A stretch of 64,000 bases of DNA from Solenopsis invicta (lineage: Eukaryota > Arthropoda > Insecta > Hymenoptera > Formicidae), in contig NC_052676.1 of the NCBI RefSeq assembly GCF_016802725.1, positions 2,249,433 to 2,313,432 on the forward strand. The letters are read 5' to 3'. The position numbers were made by a program, and so were the translations under genes. Of the stretch, positions 24,701 through 36,808 are shown piece by piece (within the stretch, counting starts at the first letter, position 1; the number at the start of each line of letters is the position of its first letter). Under the pieces are notes generated by a model that was not told the origin of the DNA, did no database searches, and saw nothing but the letters and a program-made list of their open reading frames with translations.

Positions 24701-27483
24701 AACTACGGGAATCAGGATTGCGCCTTCACGAGTCGGAGAGAGCATTGGGTACCGCCCGCCAAGATCTGTCGACAGCCAGGGAGATGCTGTCACAGGCGAC
24801 GGGTCAAAACGCGGCTCTGCAGCAGAAGTACGCCAGAGCCAGGAGGGCTGCCAGGGAGCTACGCGCAGACATCGCAGCCAGAGACGAGTTCTATCAGCAA
24901 TTGTTACAGGAAAAGGACACAGAGTACAACGCGCTGGTGAAAAGTCTCAAGGACAGAGTACGTATTGAAATGTACGACTGTTATTTGGTCTTTGACAGAA
25001 AACAAGTATTTTTTTAAAATTTATTTCAGGTAATCACGTTAGAAGTGGAACTGACTGAAACTCAGAGGCGATTTGGCCAACCGGTACGGTTACCATACGA
25101 TAACACTACTACTAGGATAGTGACGCCGCAGCTCTCCCGCAGACAACTGCCACCGCCGCCTTCATCGACCAGCTGCCAACTCTCCGATACGGAGACCTCC
25201 GACCTCAGTAGCCCGGATGATGGCGACAAGACTGCAACTGTGGAGAGGAAGCTACCTCTGCCGCTACCAGTGAAGGAGGAATTGGATCGTGCCGTACCGG
25301 CCCATCGTCTGCTGGATAATTCTGCTGGCAAGAGCAAGGCAGAGCTAGCCAGCAGAGGCGGTTTAGCCAATCGTCAGTTGCCCAGGCGATCCGGGGGCCT
25401 TAGCAACAGTAGTTCTGTATGTCATTGATCTTGTATTAATCCGTTAAAAGTCGTAATTGCGACGCACAATGTTTGTTTGAGTGCTAACGCCCAAAAACTA
25501 AAATATTTGCTAATTTTAAAAATAAAAATTAACACGTACGCTTTAAGATTTTATTTTTCTTATGATGAAGTTCTTATGATAAAAAAATTCTTATTTTAGG
25601 ATTACGGTTTGGACGAATCGGGCGACAACACGGACGATGATTCCTCTTCAAAACTGACCTCGCAAGACAGTAGGTCGCCCAATGACTTAACCTCCAAGCA
25701 ATCCAACCTGAGTTCCTATTCCAGCACTTCATCCATCAGTTCGCTCAAAGGAAAATCGCACATGGATCCTATACATCCCTCTGCGATCCGGCAGCACAGC
25801 ACCATTAGCTCGCAAGTTAGGGCGATGACCGAGCAGAGTTGGCCCCAATCGCAAAAAAGTACGTTAATGCGTTCGTTTTGATACTGATCGACTGTTATTA
25901 TTATCATAATTTTATTATACATGCGATATTATATAATTTTTTTTATATGTATCCTCTAAAATTTGTTTTTTTTAATATTAATTAAAAAAAATTTTTTTCT
26001 TAGTATCTTTGACTGGACCTCCCGCGTCATTGGCCGAACAGCTGAAGCAGGTTTTGGCCGAGCGAGAAAAGCGACTCGGTGGAAACGACTCCTCGAGGGA
26101 GAGCTCCGGAGATTTCAGTGATCTCAACAATCCTCACAATAATGATCCGACTATGGTTACGCATCATCTCGTAGAAGAGATACGACAAGCTGTTAATGAG
26201 GCTAATCAAAGAGGTAGAATAAAACTCTTGAAATGTGATGAAAATTAATAGTTAACAATTTAAATTATCACCAATTGCAGTAATAACAATATGATCATGT
26301 TGTAAATTTATACTTATATTTTTAGTGAAAAAGGTGGCGATTCCTCCGTCGAATTTGATTGGTAGTGGAGGCGCCCCGTGGCATCATCCGGGAAGTTCTC
26401 CTTCAAGTTTGTCCTCCGGCGGTTCTGTGAGTCCTCCTGGCCTTGATCCTAGTCCTTTAAAAGCTGGTGGCCTCCCAGGTACTTGAGAAACTTTACGTGT
26501 TAATGTTTATGTGTCAGCACTAACGCTTCGATCACTCGGTCAGGAATTAAAACTGAAATTTTTAGATTCGATTGAAATTAAATATTTTCTAAAATGACTT
26601 CCCATTAAATTCTTTTTTAATTATCTCTACGCAATTAATAACACTTTATCTAAGGACAATTTTGTGCTTTATTCACTTAAATTTGCTTTGAACGCATGAT
26701 TTTCTTCGATATCTTTTTTTATGAAAAATGATATTTAAAGCATTTAACGAAACAATTATTAACAAAATATAAAGTATGCTAACATCTAGAGTGTAGATAA
26801 CTATTAATTACTGATAGAGTGATTACTAATAGCGTGTTAAAATCTTCACACCTTATACTTACTTTCCGTCATGCATGCATTATCAATATAGATTCGAGCA
26901 CAGTTTGGTTGCCCGCTCACCTAAGCGACTTTGGTTTAGGTGACAAGAAGTCCCACTTCTGGCAGAATGCGCCAATCGCAGATTGGTCCAAGGAACAAGT
27001 GAGTATTCCATCGATTAATTTCATAAAATTTAATTCGCAATTAAGAAACATATTTTCCTTAAATATTTTAAATGTATTTCTTTAAGAAATAAACTTTAGA
27101 AAGCTTTTTCAAAAAATCTAAAATTACCTTGTTATTGCTTCTATTTATTTTTCGATAAAAAATTTCAAAAATAAACGGGTTTTTGTTTATAATAGCTCAT
27201 ATTTTTTTAAAACAAGAATGTCTCTTTTCAGGTGTGCCAATGGTTGACAGGAATTGGTTTAGAACATTACTCGCCCCAATTTTTGGACAATGGCATTAAC
27301 GGAAATAATCTGTTGCGTTTGGAATCGAGAGAGCTGAAGGCCTTGGGGGTTTACGGCGAGGCTAAGGCTCATCTTAAACGTAAATTGAAGGAGTTACGGA
27401 CGCAGGCCGATCGTGAACGCAAGGAGCGTAAGGAGATGGAGCGAATGCGACGGAAAGCGGAGAAGGCCGCGCGGAAAAAATAG
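12727..27483 (+). CDS. Spn: Neurabin/spinophilin, actin- and PP1-binding scaffold
   Basis: Seventeen coding exons join in phase: 12727-12989, 13632-15475, 16982-18059, 19110-19130, 19786-20010, 20399-20573, 21154-21417, 21596-21954, 22458-22704, 23553-23606, 24652-24957, 25030-25416, 25600-25858, 26004-26213, 26326-26478, 26892-26998, 27232-27483. The protein has 2067 residues. In order it shows an N-terminal actin-binding-type segment (HVARFNNARALFEKLG), a long disordered S/P/E/K-rich region, and the PP1-docking motif KVSF (1245-1248). A conserved linker (VDPVAASAEYELEKRVEKME) leads into a PDZ domain (about 1291-1380). A coiled coil (about 1493-1645), another disordered stretch, a SAM domain (about 1976-2040) and a basic tail follow. 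The family targets protein phosphatase 1 to F-actin at synapses and junctions. The start ATG sits in GACATGG. The 21-nt exon 4 is notable. Vertebrate spinophilin lacks the SAM domain and neurabin-1 has it, so the layout is neurabin-1-like. Confidence 0.96.
14467..14850 (+). repeat. Degenerate ~34-residue protein repeat in neurabin
   Basis: Residues about 367-494 contain four end-to-end units of 33, 34, 34 and 27 residues. Each opens with (E/A)xxK-like residues followed by S/K, and closes with variants of K(T)IVSKP or KILSSRS. A fifth partial unit starts ESSKEE. The region is otherwise low-complexity and probably disordered. Confidence 0.65.
18156..18788. mobile_element. Possible inserted element bounded by CAGGGTGTTT / AAACACCTTG
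   Basis: This lies in the neurabin intron after 18059. The ends are inverted (9 of 10 bases), and the subterminal CAGGAAATTTT-type blocks also face each other (about 18190 and 18755). Inside, TACGTACATTTATATACAC occurs twice (about 18373 and 18400). No coding frame and no certain target duplication were seen. Confidence 0.35.
19437..19505. repeat. Minisatellite, ~15-17 bp unit
   Basis: Four copies of ATAATAGAGA followed by a run of A lie in tandem in a neurabin intron. The A run lengthens by about one base in each successive copy. Confidence 0.9.
22249..22265. repeat. (TG)n microsatellite
   Basis: A perfect dinucleotide run of about eight units lies in a neurabin intron. Confidence 0.95.
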
Positions 27484-27761
27484 CTCGCGAATAAATTAGA
27501 CGAGTTTGGTATCAGTTAGACATCCGGTAGGTTAATGCGGATTTTTTGAGCGCGAAGTGCATCAGGGTATCTCGAAAGAGGTAAGGAGAAATTAACAATG
27601 GAAATTTATTGGAGCTTATTGCAAAGTCGTCGGGAATATTTATGGTCGTAAATATTAGTAGTTTGAGAGAAAATTGAAAAACAAATTTTCCGTGTAAAAT
27701 TGGAAAGAGGTTTGCCAAAGAGATGAACTGTGGAACTGGAAATGACGCCGTCCATTTCATA

Positions 27762-28393
27762 CAGGGTGTCACCTAGAAAATTATATAAATTCTTTTTAAA
27801 TTAAAAGTGTCACATTCATCAAGAATTTTATATAAATATATCTTTTGTCTTTACACTCGCTTTTTCAGGTTTTTTCTTTTACTATCTTGTAATATATCTG
27901 AATTCCCAATCTGGAATTCTAAACATAATAATTACGATTATATTAAATAATTGATGCTCATAAATGTTATTATAATTATTTCAAATAATTCTTAACAGTA
28001 CTTGTGTGAAATGATAGTATTAAACTCTTATAGTATTAATAAAAAAAATTACTTTGTGCATATTTAATTATGATTATGCGAATTATTTGAAATAACTAAT
28101 AATAATTACAAGTAGATGTTTCTCATAAGGAAACATTTTAATATTACTTATCATTAGGAATTAATCTTATTTAAAAGAATTATTGTTTTAATAATTAATC
28201 ACAGTAATTTTTGATGAGTTTTTAAATTATTCTTGATGAAACGAGTAGTTATTAGTCTTATGATTAATTTTAATTATTTTTTAATGATAATTAGAAGCAC
28301 GAAATAATTCGGAATAATTTCTGTGGCTAATCGAAATTATTTTTATTTATTTTTTATGCTAGTGACTTAAATTGCGCCTCTTTGGGGACACCC
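27762..28393. mobile_element. Candidate TA-flanked element with CAGGGTGTC termini
   Basis: The left end reads TA-CAGGGTGTC and the right end GACACCCAG-TA, so the termini are inverted (8 of 9 bases) and flanked by TA dinucleotides, as in Tc1/mariner-type insertions. The interior is AT-rich and non-coding. The inverted ends are short, so chance is not excluded. Confidence 0.4.
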
Positions 28394-31267
28394 AGTATAT
28401 CCTGGCGTTACCTTCGAGATACTCCGCTTCCGTTCGATTACAATCTGTTTCCTTGAACGAGGTCCATGTATTGCGCCTCCGCATTTACTTGTTGTCGCCA
28501 TACTTATATTGTCGCTATTAAGTATTTTTTTTTCCTCAGTTATTAATATACTATTTAAAAGTGAGTATGTGTGAACAGGCATGCGTGTGTGTGTTTGCGC
28601 GTGTGTATGAATGCGTGTAAAGACTCTAGCAATGTAGCTAAACGATCGCGTTCTAAATATCAGTTGGCGGCTGCTCGATTTTCAACGAACACTGTTATTT
28701 TATGGAAGAGGTAAAATCGTGAGCCGCTTTTTCAATTCTAAATTGAATCATCTAGAGAACGCGGAAAATGTGTAATAAAACATCGTGTCATACACTCTTT
28801 TGTAATTGTATGTACGTATATATAGTATACATACTTATATATATTATATATATATATAGGCACATAAGGATTATTCCGATATTTATTTCTACTACCGCGT
28901 TTAACGGCGCTTTTTCCACTATTAAGAATCGATCTTTCAAGTAGACGTTTAAACGTCTTTTTTGTCGTCATCTTCAATTTTATATAAACAATGCGTCGTC
29001 AATTATTAATTAATTATTAATTACTTATTAAAGGTATGTCTCTGATCAATTATGATGGACATAAACTGTTGAAGATTTTGTAATTGCCAATGTCATAAAC
29101 AATTCTATTGTATGTTGAATAATTATGACATTTTGCGTCACAATTTTGCGGAAAATATCATGGACCATTCTGTACAAGTTTAGAGGATGGAAGTATTTGG
29201 AGCGCTTACGAGCATTAAGCGGTTTTTATATCGCGCGTACTCTTTATATTAATAATAATATATACACAGTTTATCAATGAGATATATTCATATTTTTTAT
29301 TAATAAGTATTAAATATTAGCATATATCGTTTAATAGACGTTTTTTTTAATTAAATTGATGTTAAATTATAAATTTGAATATTAATAATGTTTTAATATT
29401 GACTAATGTAATAAGGAAATAACGCTTGATATATAATTAATATTTATAATATGAAAAATGTAATTTATAGTAGCAATAGACTTCACAATTTTTTTCTGAT
29501 ATTTAATACCATATCATCGTGTTCTCTACGATTGAGATTTTCCGTAATAAATATTTTGTTGCAATAAACCGTCTGCGCTGTTTGAAGAAATGAAATTGAT
29601 CAGAGACAGCCCGTACTTTGCAGACTTGTTATACTTACTTTATATAAGAGACTACTTCTTCGTAATTTATATACTTATTCACTCCAAATTTGCTCAAGGC
29701 AATCCTTTTATGCACCGAGTCAGATGTCAAGAGAGACTTTGTATTCTCCGCCCCCCTTATTTCTCCGCACAGAATCGTTACAAACGCTCGCGAAAGACTC
29801 GAGGATAAGTCCTTCATCGTTGAGCTATAACTCGCGAATCGACTCGAATCGAGTCGCTGTAAATTCTGCGACAGAATCCAATGACATTCCACGTCGGATA
29901 AAACGAAACCGAGCTCTAAAGCGGCTCCCACACGAGAGGGATCCTGAGCAAGCAAAGCCGGAGCTATAAACGCGAGGACGAGCGTACTTATTTATAGTAA
30001 CGTTGAACATTTTTCGCGCTCCACTTTGAACATTTCGAAACGTCTCGTCGCGAGAGTAGTAGTCGGAAATGTTGAAACCTCGGGGTGCGTAGCGTGTGTA
30101 AATATACATAATGTACTGAAATATAATTAATAACGATGACTGTAACCGGTGAGATAATATGTACGTGTGTGTGTGTGTGCTGCATGGTTGTGCGTGTGCG
30201 TGCGTGCGAGTCGCGGAGCGACGGAAAGCGATTACAGTGTCATAATGTTACTCCACGAGGCATAACTCTGAATTTTTATTGATCGTAAATCCTCATTAGA
30301 AGTCCTCCATTAGCTGCATCATTACCCGGCGATTGCTGCGACGCGACACTTGTTGTTTTTGTTGTTACACTCACAACGAATTGCGGGAATGAATCGTCCG
30401 TGTTTCTTATAAAAATTGTAATATGATATCAGTTGCTATTGTGGTGAAACGTCAATGGAACGATCCTCCTGCACTTCGATTACCCATAGCGAAACATTGC
30501 TTTCCTTCCTTCCTTCGAATACTTCCTGAATTAAGGAGTACAATTGTACACTTGCTAAGGACTTTCTTTTTTAGATCTCGAGGATTTCTCACGCGTTCGG
30601 GTGTTCGAGAATCTGAAGGAATCGGAATCTTTTCGTTCTTTGAATTTTCGAACTTCATGATCTTCGTGTCTTTAAATCTTCAGATTTATTCTGAGAATTA
30701 TTTCTCATATTTATTTCTCAAAACTTTTTAGTTTTTTAAAATGGAAAGTTGGAGAATTTCGTGTTTTTGGAACTAAATTCTTCCTTTCTGGATTTGTTAA
30801 ATCCTTTTAGACTTAAGAATTTTTGAAATTCGGATTCTTTAATCTAAGAACCAATTAAATGTACATTGTTTTAATTTCATTTAATGTTAAAACCAAATCT
30901 TTTATTTTGAATTGACTAAACCCTTGAATTTTAAAACATTTTCAGTTGATCGACTAATTGCTGATCGATTTAATCTCGATTTATTAGACTGCTTAGTTCT
31001 TTAATTTAAATTGTTGTAGTCTTTTGCTCCTCGATTTTTTTAAGTCCTCAAATCCTGGATGTGTTTCCGTTCCTTAAGGACCTTTCACAAAACTGACTGA
31101 ATTATCATAAGTTATATAGCCAATTTTCAACGAATCACTTAGCCACGTAATTACAAGAAGCGCCTCACATACGATCTGATTAATCGCAAAATATCTAGTA
31201 GAAGTTTATACAAAAATTTCGCCATTTCTCCTTAATCATATTGCTCGATTGTTTAACACTTTTATAT

Positions 31268-31410
31268 CCGTATTCATAGTTCCTCCTTAAGAAATGAGGA
31301 TTTTTTTGTTTTTGTCTGTCTTTGTTTGCATAGGGTAAAATGTTATATATGAGACAAAGACAGACAATAATAAGGAATCCTCGTTTCTCAAGGAAGAACT
31401 ATGAATACGG
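31268..31410. mobile_element. Hairpin MITE-like element
   Basis: The 143-bp stretch starts CCGTATTCATAGTTCCTCCT and ends with the inverse ending ACTATGAATACGG. The arms are about 58 nt, with a handful of mismatches, around a loop near 31330-31350. No open frame and no clear target duplication were seen. Confidence 0.75.
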
Positions 31411-32301
31411 TCGTTAGCAATTGTACAATCAAGAGGCTAATATGCTTCTCAAGAAAATTAAAAACCACTCGAAATCGGTAAAAACGCAATATAAATATAA
31501 ATTTGTAACTTTGTAAAAAATAATTAGAGAATTTTATATTTAAAGAAGCATTTTAATGTTTTTAATCTCAATCTTTTGAGGGTTTAAAATGCTTTTTGAA
31601 TACTGCTCTATGAGACAATTTTTTACATAGATACATTTGTATTTCATTAAATTTGGTTCGATTCGAATGGTTTCTCAATTTTGTTAGAGATGTATTTAAA
31701 CTTGTGTACTGCTAGAACCGTAAAAATATAATTTAGCGTGATTAGTCGTGAGTGGCAGACATGTTTGATTTTTATGTTATAAATATCTTGAGCTTCAAAG
31801 TATGTTGATAACATTTTTTTTATCAAAAAAAAGGAAACGTTGTCACGCGCTTTTTTCATTCGCTTTTGTCAGATCGCGTGTGATTTGAGTCATGTACATG
31901 TTTCCATTGATTTTGGAATTGTTGTTCACGCGTAGGAAAAGACGATTGATAAATGTGAGATGAAGACGATATGGAGGTACATGCGGAACGGCAGCTTTTT
32001 AATATGTCTACGAAAAGTATTGTCAAACAAATACTCTTGAACGTTTTAATTAAAGGTAATTCGTACAGTACATAAAACTCTAGTTTCTCATTTTTAATTT
32101 TTAATGTAATAATACGAATGATTTGACAGTTCATTTATTTAAAAGTATATATTTGTGTTATTAAAGTAATCAATCTGCATGCTCTTGCGGTTGCTTGGAT
32201 ATATTTGTTTGATCGATATTTTACATAAAGCGCTTTGCAAGGTTTTACAACGAACAAGAACGAAAGTTATACCGATTCGAACGAATCTAAATTCGGCTAT
32301 C

Positions 32302-35300
32302 ATGGCGATAGTTATAAAAGATTATCAGTGGCGACAAACGGATAAAAGAATAATAATTTACGTGCCTCTAAAAGGTCGCCCTAAAAATGTGGATTTATTT
32401 GTTATGGACAATTACATAAAGGTATTACGAATTTTTTTTAATATTTACAAATTTTAAACTTAAGTAATTAGGATACTCTCTTCCTTTCTCCTTTTCTTCA
32501 AAGTCTGAACCTTCCTCTAGATGTAATTTTTAAATATTTTATTATAATAAGTCAATAAGTAATATATTTAAAATACTTAACCAAATTTTTGAAAGATTTT
32601 TATTGAGAATGTGTTTTTCTTGTAATATAAAAGTAATGATAATTTGAATGATTTCTGAAAACAATACATATTTTAATTAAAAAACTTAAAAATATTAAAA
32701 TATGTATGTGCAAGCATTTAGAAGCAATATTCGAAATGACAACTAATTTTCGTTGAAGATTAGCTTTTCACCTTTTATTTTGGAATTATTTCTGTGGGAA
32801 AACGTGCTTGAAGAGGAGAGCGAATGCACTTTGACGGATATTGAGGCTATTTTTTCTTTGCAAAAAGCGGACATAACTATTGATTGGCCAACACTCGAGG
32901 TGAAGAACATTACCAAGAGTGAAAAGTGTCACATTAAAAATCGAGTTTTAGAGAAATTGCAAAGCGTTATGGAAAACCGTGCAAAATTAAGGAAAGGTGA
33001 GGATTATTAATAATAACAAACAAAAAAATTTCTATTTTTTAATTATGGATAGAGTGATAAAAAGGTATAATTATATATGTAATATTAAATATATATAATT
33101 TAATAAGACATTGAACTCTCATGAGAAGAAATAAAAAAAAACAGGACTTTAAAAAAGATAAATGCTTCCATTTTAAAAATAAAATTGATACTCTTTTACA
33201 GAAAAACTTCAAAATCTGCAAAAGGAAGCGATAAAAATACAAGTTAATTTGGATACTGAAACATCGAATAAAATAGAGGTTTTGCGAAACAGTCAACGGA
33301 AAGCTGCAATGCAAGAGTTCGAAGAATGGCGATCAAATGCGGAAATGCCGATCTTCCAGGACATTTCGGGAAAAGTGCAAAAAAATAGGAAAGCGTATAG
33401 GTAATGTTTTAATAAGAGTATACAAAATTTTCAAAGTATTTAAATTATTTTCAAATTTTTTAATAATTAAAAATATAATAAATAAGTAAAATATTAAGCG
33501 ACAAAACGTAAATTTGAAGATAAATTTAATTGGACTATTTTATATTAAATCAGAGAATTTTTTTAAAAGGCCTCCACTCAAATGGTTCAAGGATGATCTC
33601 GACATAATACAATGTCGAGAAATTGATGTAGGAGAAATAAATAAAGAAGGCGGAACAGAAGAAAAACAAAATGAATCTATAACTATAGAAGAATTAAAGG
33701 AAGAATCAACTACTGAAGAGAAATTCAAGAAAGGTTCAATCGTTGACGAAGGTATGAAAAAAAAATTAATTGTTGAAGAAAACCTGAAGGAAGACCCGAA
33801 TGAAATTACTGAAGAAAATCCGAAAAAAGCAACAGTTGAAGAACGTCTGAAGGATGATCATCAATCAATCAATCAAACGGATTTAAAAAAAGACATAAAT
33901 CTCAACGGAAATGTAGGAAAGAAAAGGGATGTCGGGATAAAGGCAACAACGAATCTGAGCAAAAATGTTAATTTTGAAGAATGTTCCAGTTGTTCCGAGG
34001 ATTCCTCATCAGATGACGAGATTACATCCTCCAAGTCTCCAACAAATTTTTTAGTTAAGGAAATGGATCAGAAATCCTTGCAGAAGTTCTATACGAACAT
34101 GGAGAAGCAAAGACCAGATCGGGATTTGATTGATAGAATACTGAAGGGTCAATATCCTAAAATAAATCAAATATTTGATGACCCTACAAAGGCGATTCCA
34201 CTTCCTAGAAAAAGCGGAACGATCAATGTAACTTTTTCCGAACGGGCCTTCCCCACTCCGGCGAGAGAGAGTTCTCACGTAGAAGAACAGGAAGTATGTA
34301 TATCTCTAATAGTAAATTTATCATATTGTAAAAATTTTATGAAAATTAGTTTTTCTTTGCGAGAAGCAGAAAGTATTCAATAGATAAATAAAACGTAGAA
34401 ATATAGAATTTATTTCAGTGAGTATTAGAAATTTATTTCATCATAGAAGAAAATCTTGATAAGAATTAATTTCTTCAGCAACAGTTTAAATTTAGACTTT
34501 TAAACTTTATCAAGCATAATTTTTAATGTGGACATATGTTTCAAATGCAGTTTGTTTTCAGTGGCTCTCCAAGCAAGCGGAAGCTAGAAGAAAAACAGGA
34601 TTCGTTGCTGAAGATCTTTGCCCTGAAGAACAGGATCCGCAATGGCTTAAAGACAAGGGCGAGTACGTTGACAAAAATGCACGTTGTCACATATTTTCTA
34701 ATTTTTTAATTAATTTTAATTATTCTGTATTACAGTGAGTTCTTCAAGGTGGGAAATTACTTAGCTGCTATCAGTGCATATACACATGGAATTAAAATCA
34801 GCGACAAGTTGGCGGCGCTTTATGTGAACAGATCCGCTGCACATTATGCTCTTGGAAATTATTATAGGTGTATCGATGATTGTTCTAAGGTAATGGAAAT
34901 TACAGTGTTATTTATACAGACAATTTTTTCTAAAAATATTTCCCAGGTTTAAAAAATTAGTTAAATACATTTTTATAAAAATACATTTAAAAATATGTAT
35001 GTTTTAGATTAAATAATAAAAAATTAAAAGTACAGAAATTAAAATGATAAAAAATAATTAAAATTATAAAAATATAATATAAATATAATATAAATATAAT
35101 ATAAAATTAATTAAACATTACATCAATTAAAAATATAATTTTAAAATAAAGAGAAAATAAATATAACATAGAAGAGAACTTCAATTTCTAATATTTAATT
35201 TTTGATTTAAAATACAAAATATACTGCGGTTTAAAAAAAGACACTTTTTTTATAGGTATTAGAACTGATGGAACCAAAGTGTGAAAGCAACAGGGTATCG

Positions 35301-35462
35301 CGAGCAAGGTGTCACGCTCGTCGAGGTGCTGCGCTTTGCAAATTATCCGCACCACAGCATGGAATCCCCGAACTAGAAGCTGCGTTGAAACTAGATCCGA
35401 ATAACGAGAGCATTAAACGCGATCTTTATACCGTTAGACAATATTTTAATGTAAAGGAATGA
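32302..35462 (+). CDS. Dnaaf4: Dynein axonemal assembly factor 4 (DYX1C1)
   Basis: Seven exons join in phase: 32302-32421, 32759-32996, 33202-33400, 33570-34293, 34562-34662, 34736-34889, 35256-35462. The protein has 580 residues, against about 420 in human. The N-terminus is a p23/CS domain starting DYQW and VPLKGRPKNVDLFV, ending about residue 85, and a charged helical region follows. The conserved linker GTINVTFSERAFPTPARES and EWLSKQAEARR leads into C-terminal TPR repeats (KGDEFFKVGNYLAAISAY; ALYVNRSAAHYALGNY). The family works with HSP90/HSP70 co-chaperones in the cytoplasm to pre-assemble outer and inner dynein arms, so in an insect it should serve sperm and chordotonal cilia. The extra length is mostly an acidic insertion (about 190-300) with a ten-residue repeat. 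ATG 32302 is chosen because the CS domain begins directly after it. Confidence 0.95.
33679..33858 (+). repeat. Ten-residue acidic repeat inside DNAAF4
   Basis: Sixty residues from about 223 divide into six units of 9-12 residues with the pattern (I/T)-(T/V)-x-E-x-(L/F/M/P)-K-(E/K/D)-x. Examples are ITIEELKEES, TTEEKFKKGS and TVEERLKDD. Confidence 0.75.
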
Positions 35463-36115
35463 AAAGAAGACGACTGTGGCTTAAATTTTCCCTCTGTAGA
35501 AATTTTAGAATTTTTCAACTTATTTATTTGCCAATAAGTTGCTGTATATATGATTCATACAGATAATTAAAATATAAAAAGTAAGTAAAATGCTTCTTTA
35601 AAGTCTATATAAAAAAATATTGCTTCTTATGTATTTATCATACAGTATTTTCTATTTTATGTGATAAGCTTTGTTTTAAACTTAAATATTTATTTAAAAA
35701 AAATGAAATACAAAACAAAAATATTATTGACGTAAAAAGTTTTCAACTTTCTTCTTTCTGCAACTTGTTAGTTTAGAATAAATCTATGAATTTGTCTATA
35801 TTGCTTTTATATATTTCTAACGTTTAGATGCAATATTTTCCCTTGCTAATGCAATTTGACATAATCTAGTCTAACTTAATTAATCTTAGATCTACGTATA
35901 CAATTCCAAGATGGAAAGTTAAATTAACTTTTTAAAATAAACGAATTTTTGATGCATTCCAAAAAACATCTAGAGTGAAGAAAGATCATTTTTTCTTTAG
36001 TTTCGAAAAAGAGAAATTCTCTTTTGAGAAAATGAAATTCTAATTAAATAAATTATCATTTTAATTCGTCGTTTGTCTAGAGATCAGTTGCTGTCTTCGA
36101 GATAGTTTTCCTTGT
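35463..36115. other. Convergent 3' interval between DNAAF4 and a Pvf-like gene
   Basis: AT-rich sequence with a candidate AATAAA for DNAAF4 at 35777-35782. No gene was seen. Confidence 0.6.
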
Positions 36116-36740
36116 TCAAAACCTGGAATTCTTCATAGCCAGAATTTTATCCATGCAGGCGCACTTGGTATGCTCGACAGCATGGATGACTTCATGGTGA
36201 CGATCTCGTTGTTGATCAATGCGATGTCTGACCATGAAAACGAGGCTGACATTTCTGGTTTCGATCGGGATACAGATCTGTTTGGAGTCGGGACAGCACC
36301 CTGATCCAACGCAGCGTGTCAGAACCGTAAATGCAGGATAAAAAGCTTCGTCCGGTCCGAGGCCTACGGTCAGGAGATCCTCCACTGGGATTGCTCGTGG
36401 TTGGGGCAATGAACATTGAAACTGGTGCACCAGCTGCACATGGCTCAAAAAATCACTGTCTCTATATCGAACGAGAACGTGTACAGGTAATTAATTAAAA
36501 CTGAAGCAAGTAAAAGAAAGAAAAGACAATGAAAAAAAAAATCAAGAGAAATAAGAACCAAAAATTCAGAGATGAAAAACGAAACAAAAAAGAAAAGGTT
36601 AAAAATTAAAAAATTTGATGAATAATCATGTTGTTAAAGAAATTGAAAAATCTGAGTACATTGTCCTCTTACCTATGATGCTTGCCAACGACAATTAATG
36701 CAACCTGAATGCAGATTACCAACAACAAAAGTTTCTTCAT
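36116..36740 (-). CDS. PDGF/VEGF-family secreted growth factor (Pvf-like A)
   Basis: Two exons join in phase: 36673-36740 and 36116-36461, giving 137 residues. Residues 1-19 are a signal peptide (MKK, then a leucine/valine core). The rest is one cystine-knot domain with C39, C73, C78, C79, C86, C123 and C125. The order RC-x4-GCC, C-x-P, then CxC after an EHTK segment is the PDGF/VEGF pattern, and an N-glycosylation site NVS (93-95) lies where VEGF has one. In Drosophila such ligands (Pvf1-3) act on the receptor kinase Pvr in blood-cell and border-cell guidance; the role here is inferred from that. Odd points are that the second family cysteine position is not Cys (YPAF precedes TVLTRC) and that four residues, rather than the usual two, separate the third cysteine from the GCC pair. 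A neighbouring divergent gene encodes a relative. Which fly Pvf it matches is unresolved. Confidence 0.85.
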
Positions 36741-36796
36741 CTTTGAAATGAGACTCTCTAAATGAGCTTTCACAAGTTGTTAAATCACTACAGTAT

Positions 36797-36808
36797 CTTA
36801 TCGATAAG
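36797..36808. promoter_or_regulatory. DRE-like palindrome CTTATCGATAAG
   Basis: This perfect 12-bp palindrome contains TATCGATA, the insect DRE core bound by DREF. It lies about 57 bp upstream of the start codon of the minus-strand Pvf-like gene, so it is in or near its promoter or 5'-UTR. Confidence 0.45.

Larger units (their letters stand above)
27484..32301. other. Neurabin 3' region and intergenic interval before DNAAF4
   Basis: About 4.8 kb with no supported protein or RNA gene. It holds neurabin 3'-UTR sequence of unknown length, a candidate TA-flanked element (27761-28394), a (TA)n-rich patch near 28840, a (GT)n run near 30163-30179 and a clear hairpin element at 31268-31410. Short open frames near 29600-30100 and 30420-30730 show no recognisable domain. 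Confidence 0.6.

Noticed and set aside
29590..30731. Short frames downstream of neurabin
   Set aside because: No domain, no conserved motif and no supporting splice structure; about the length expected by chance.
32161..32301. X-box (RFX) site in the DNAAF4 promoter
   Set aside because: Cilia genes often carry one. GTTGCT at about 32190 fits a half site, but the second half does not match, so it is not claimed.
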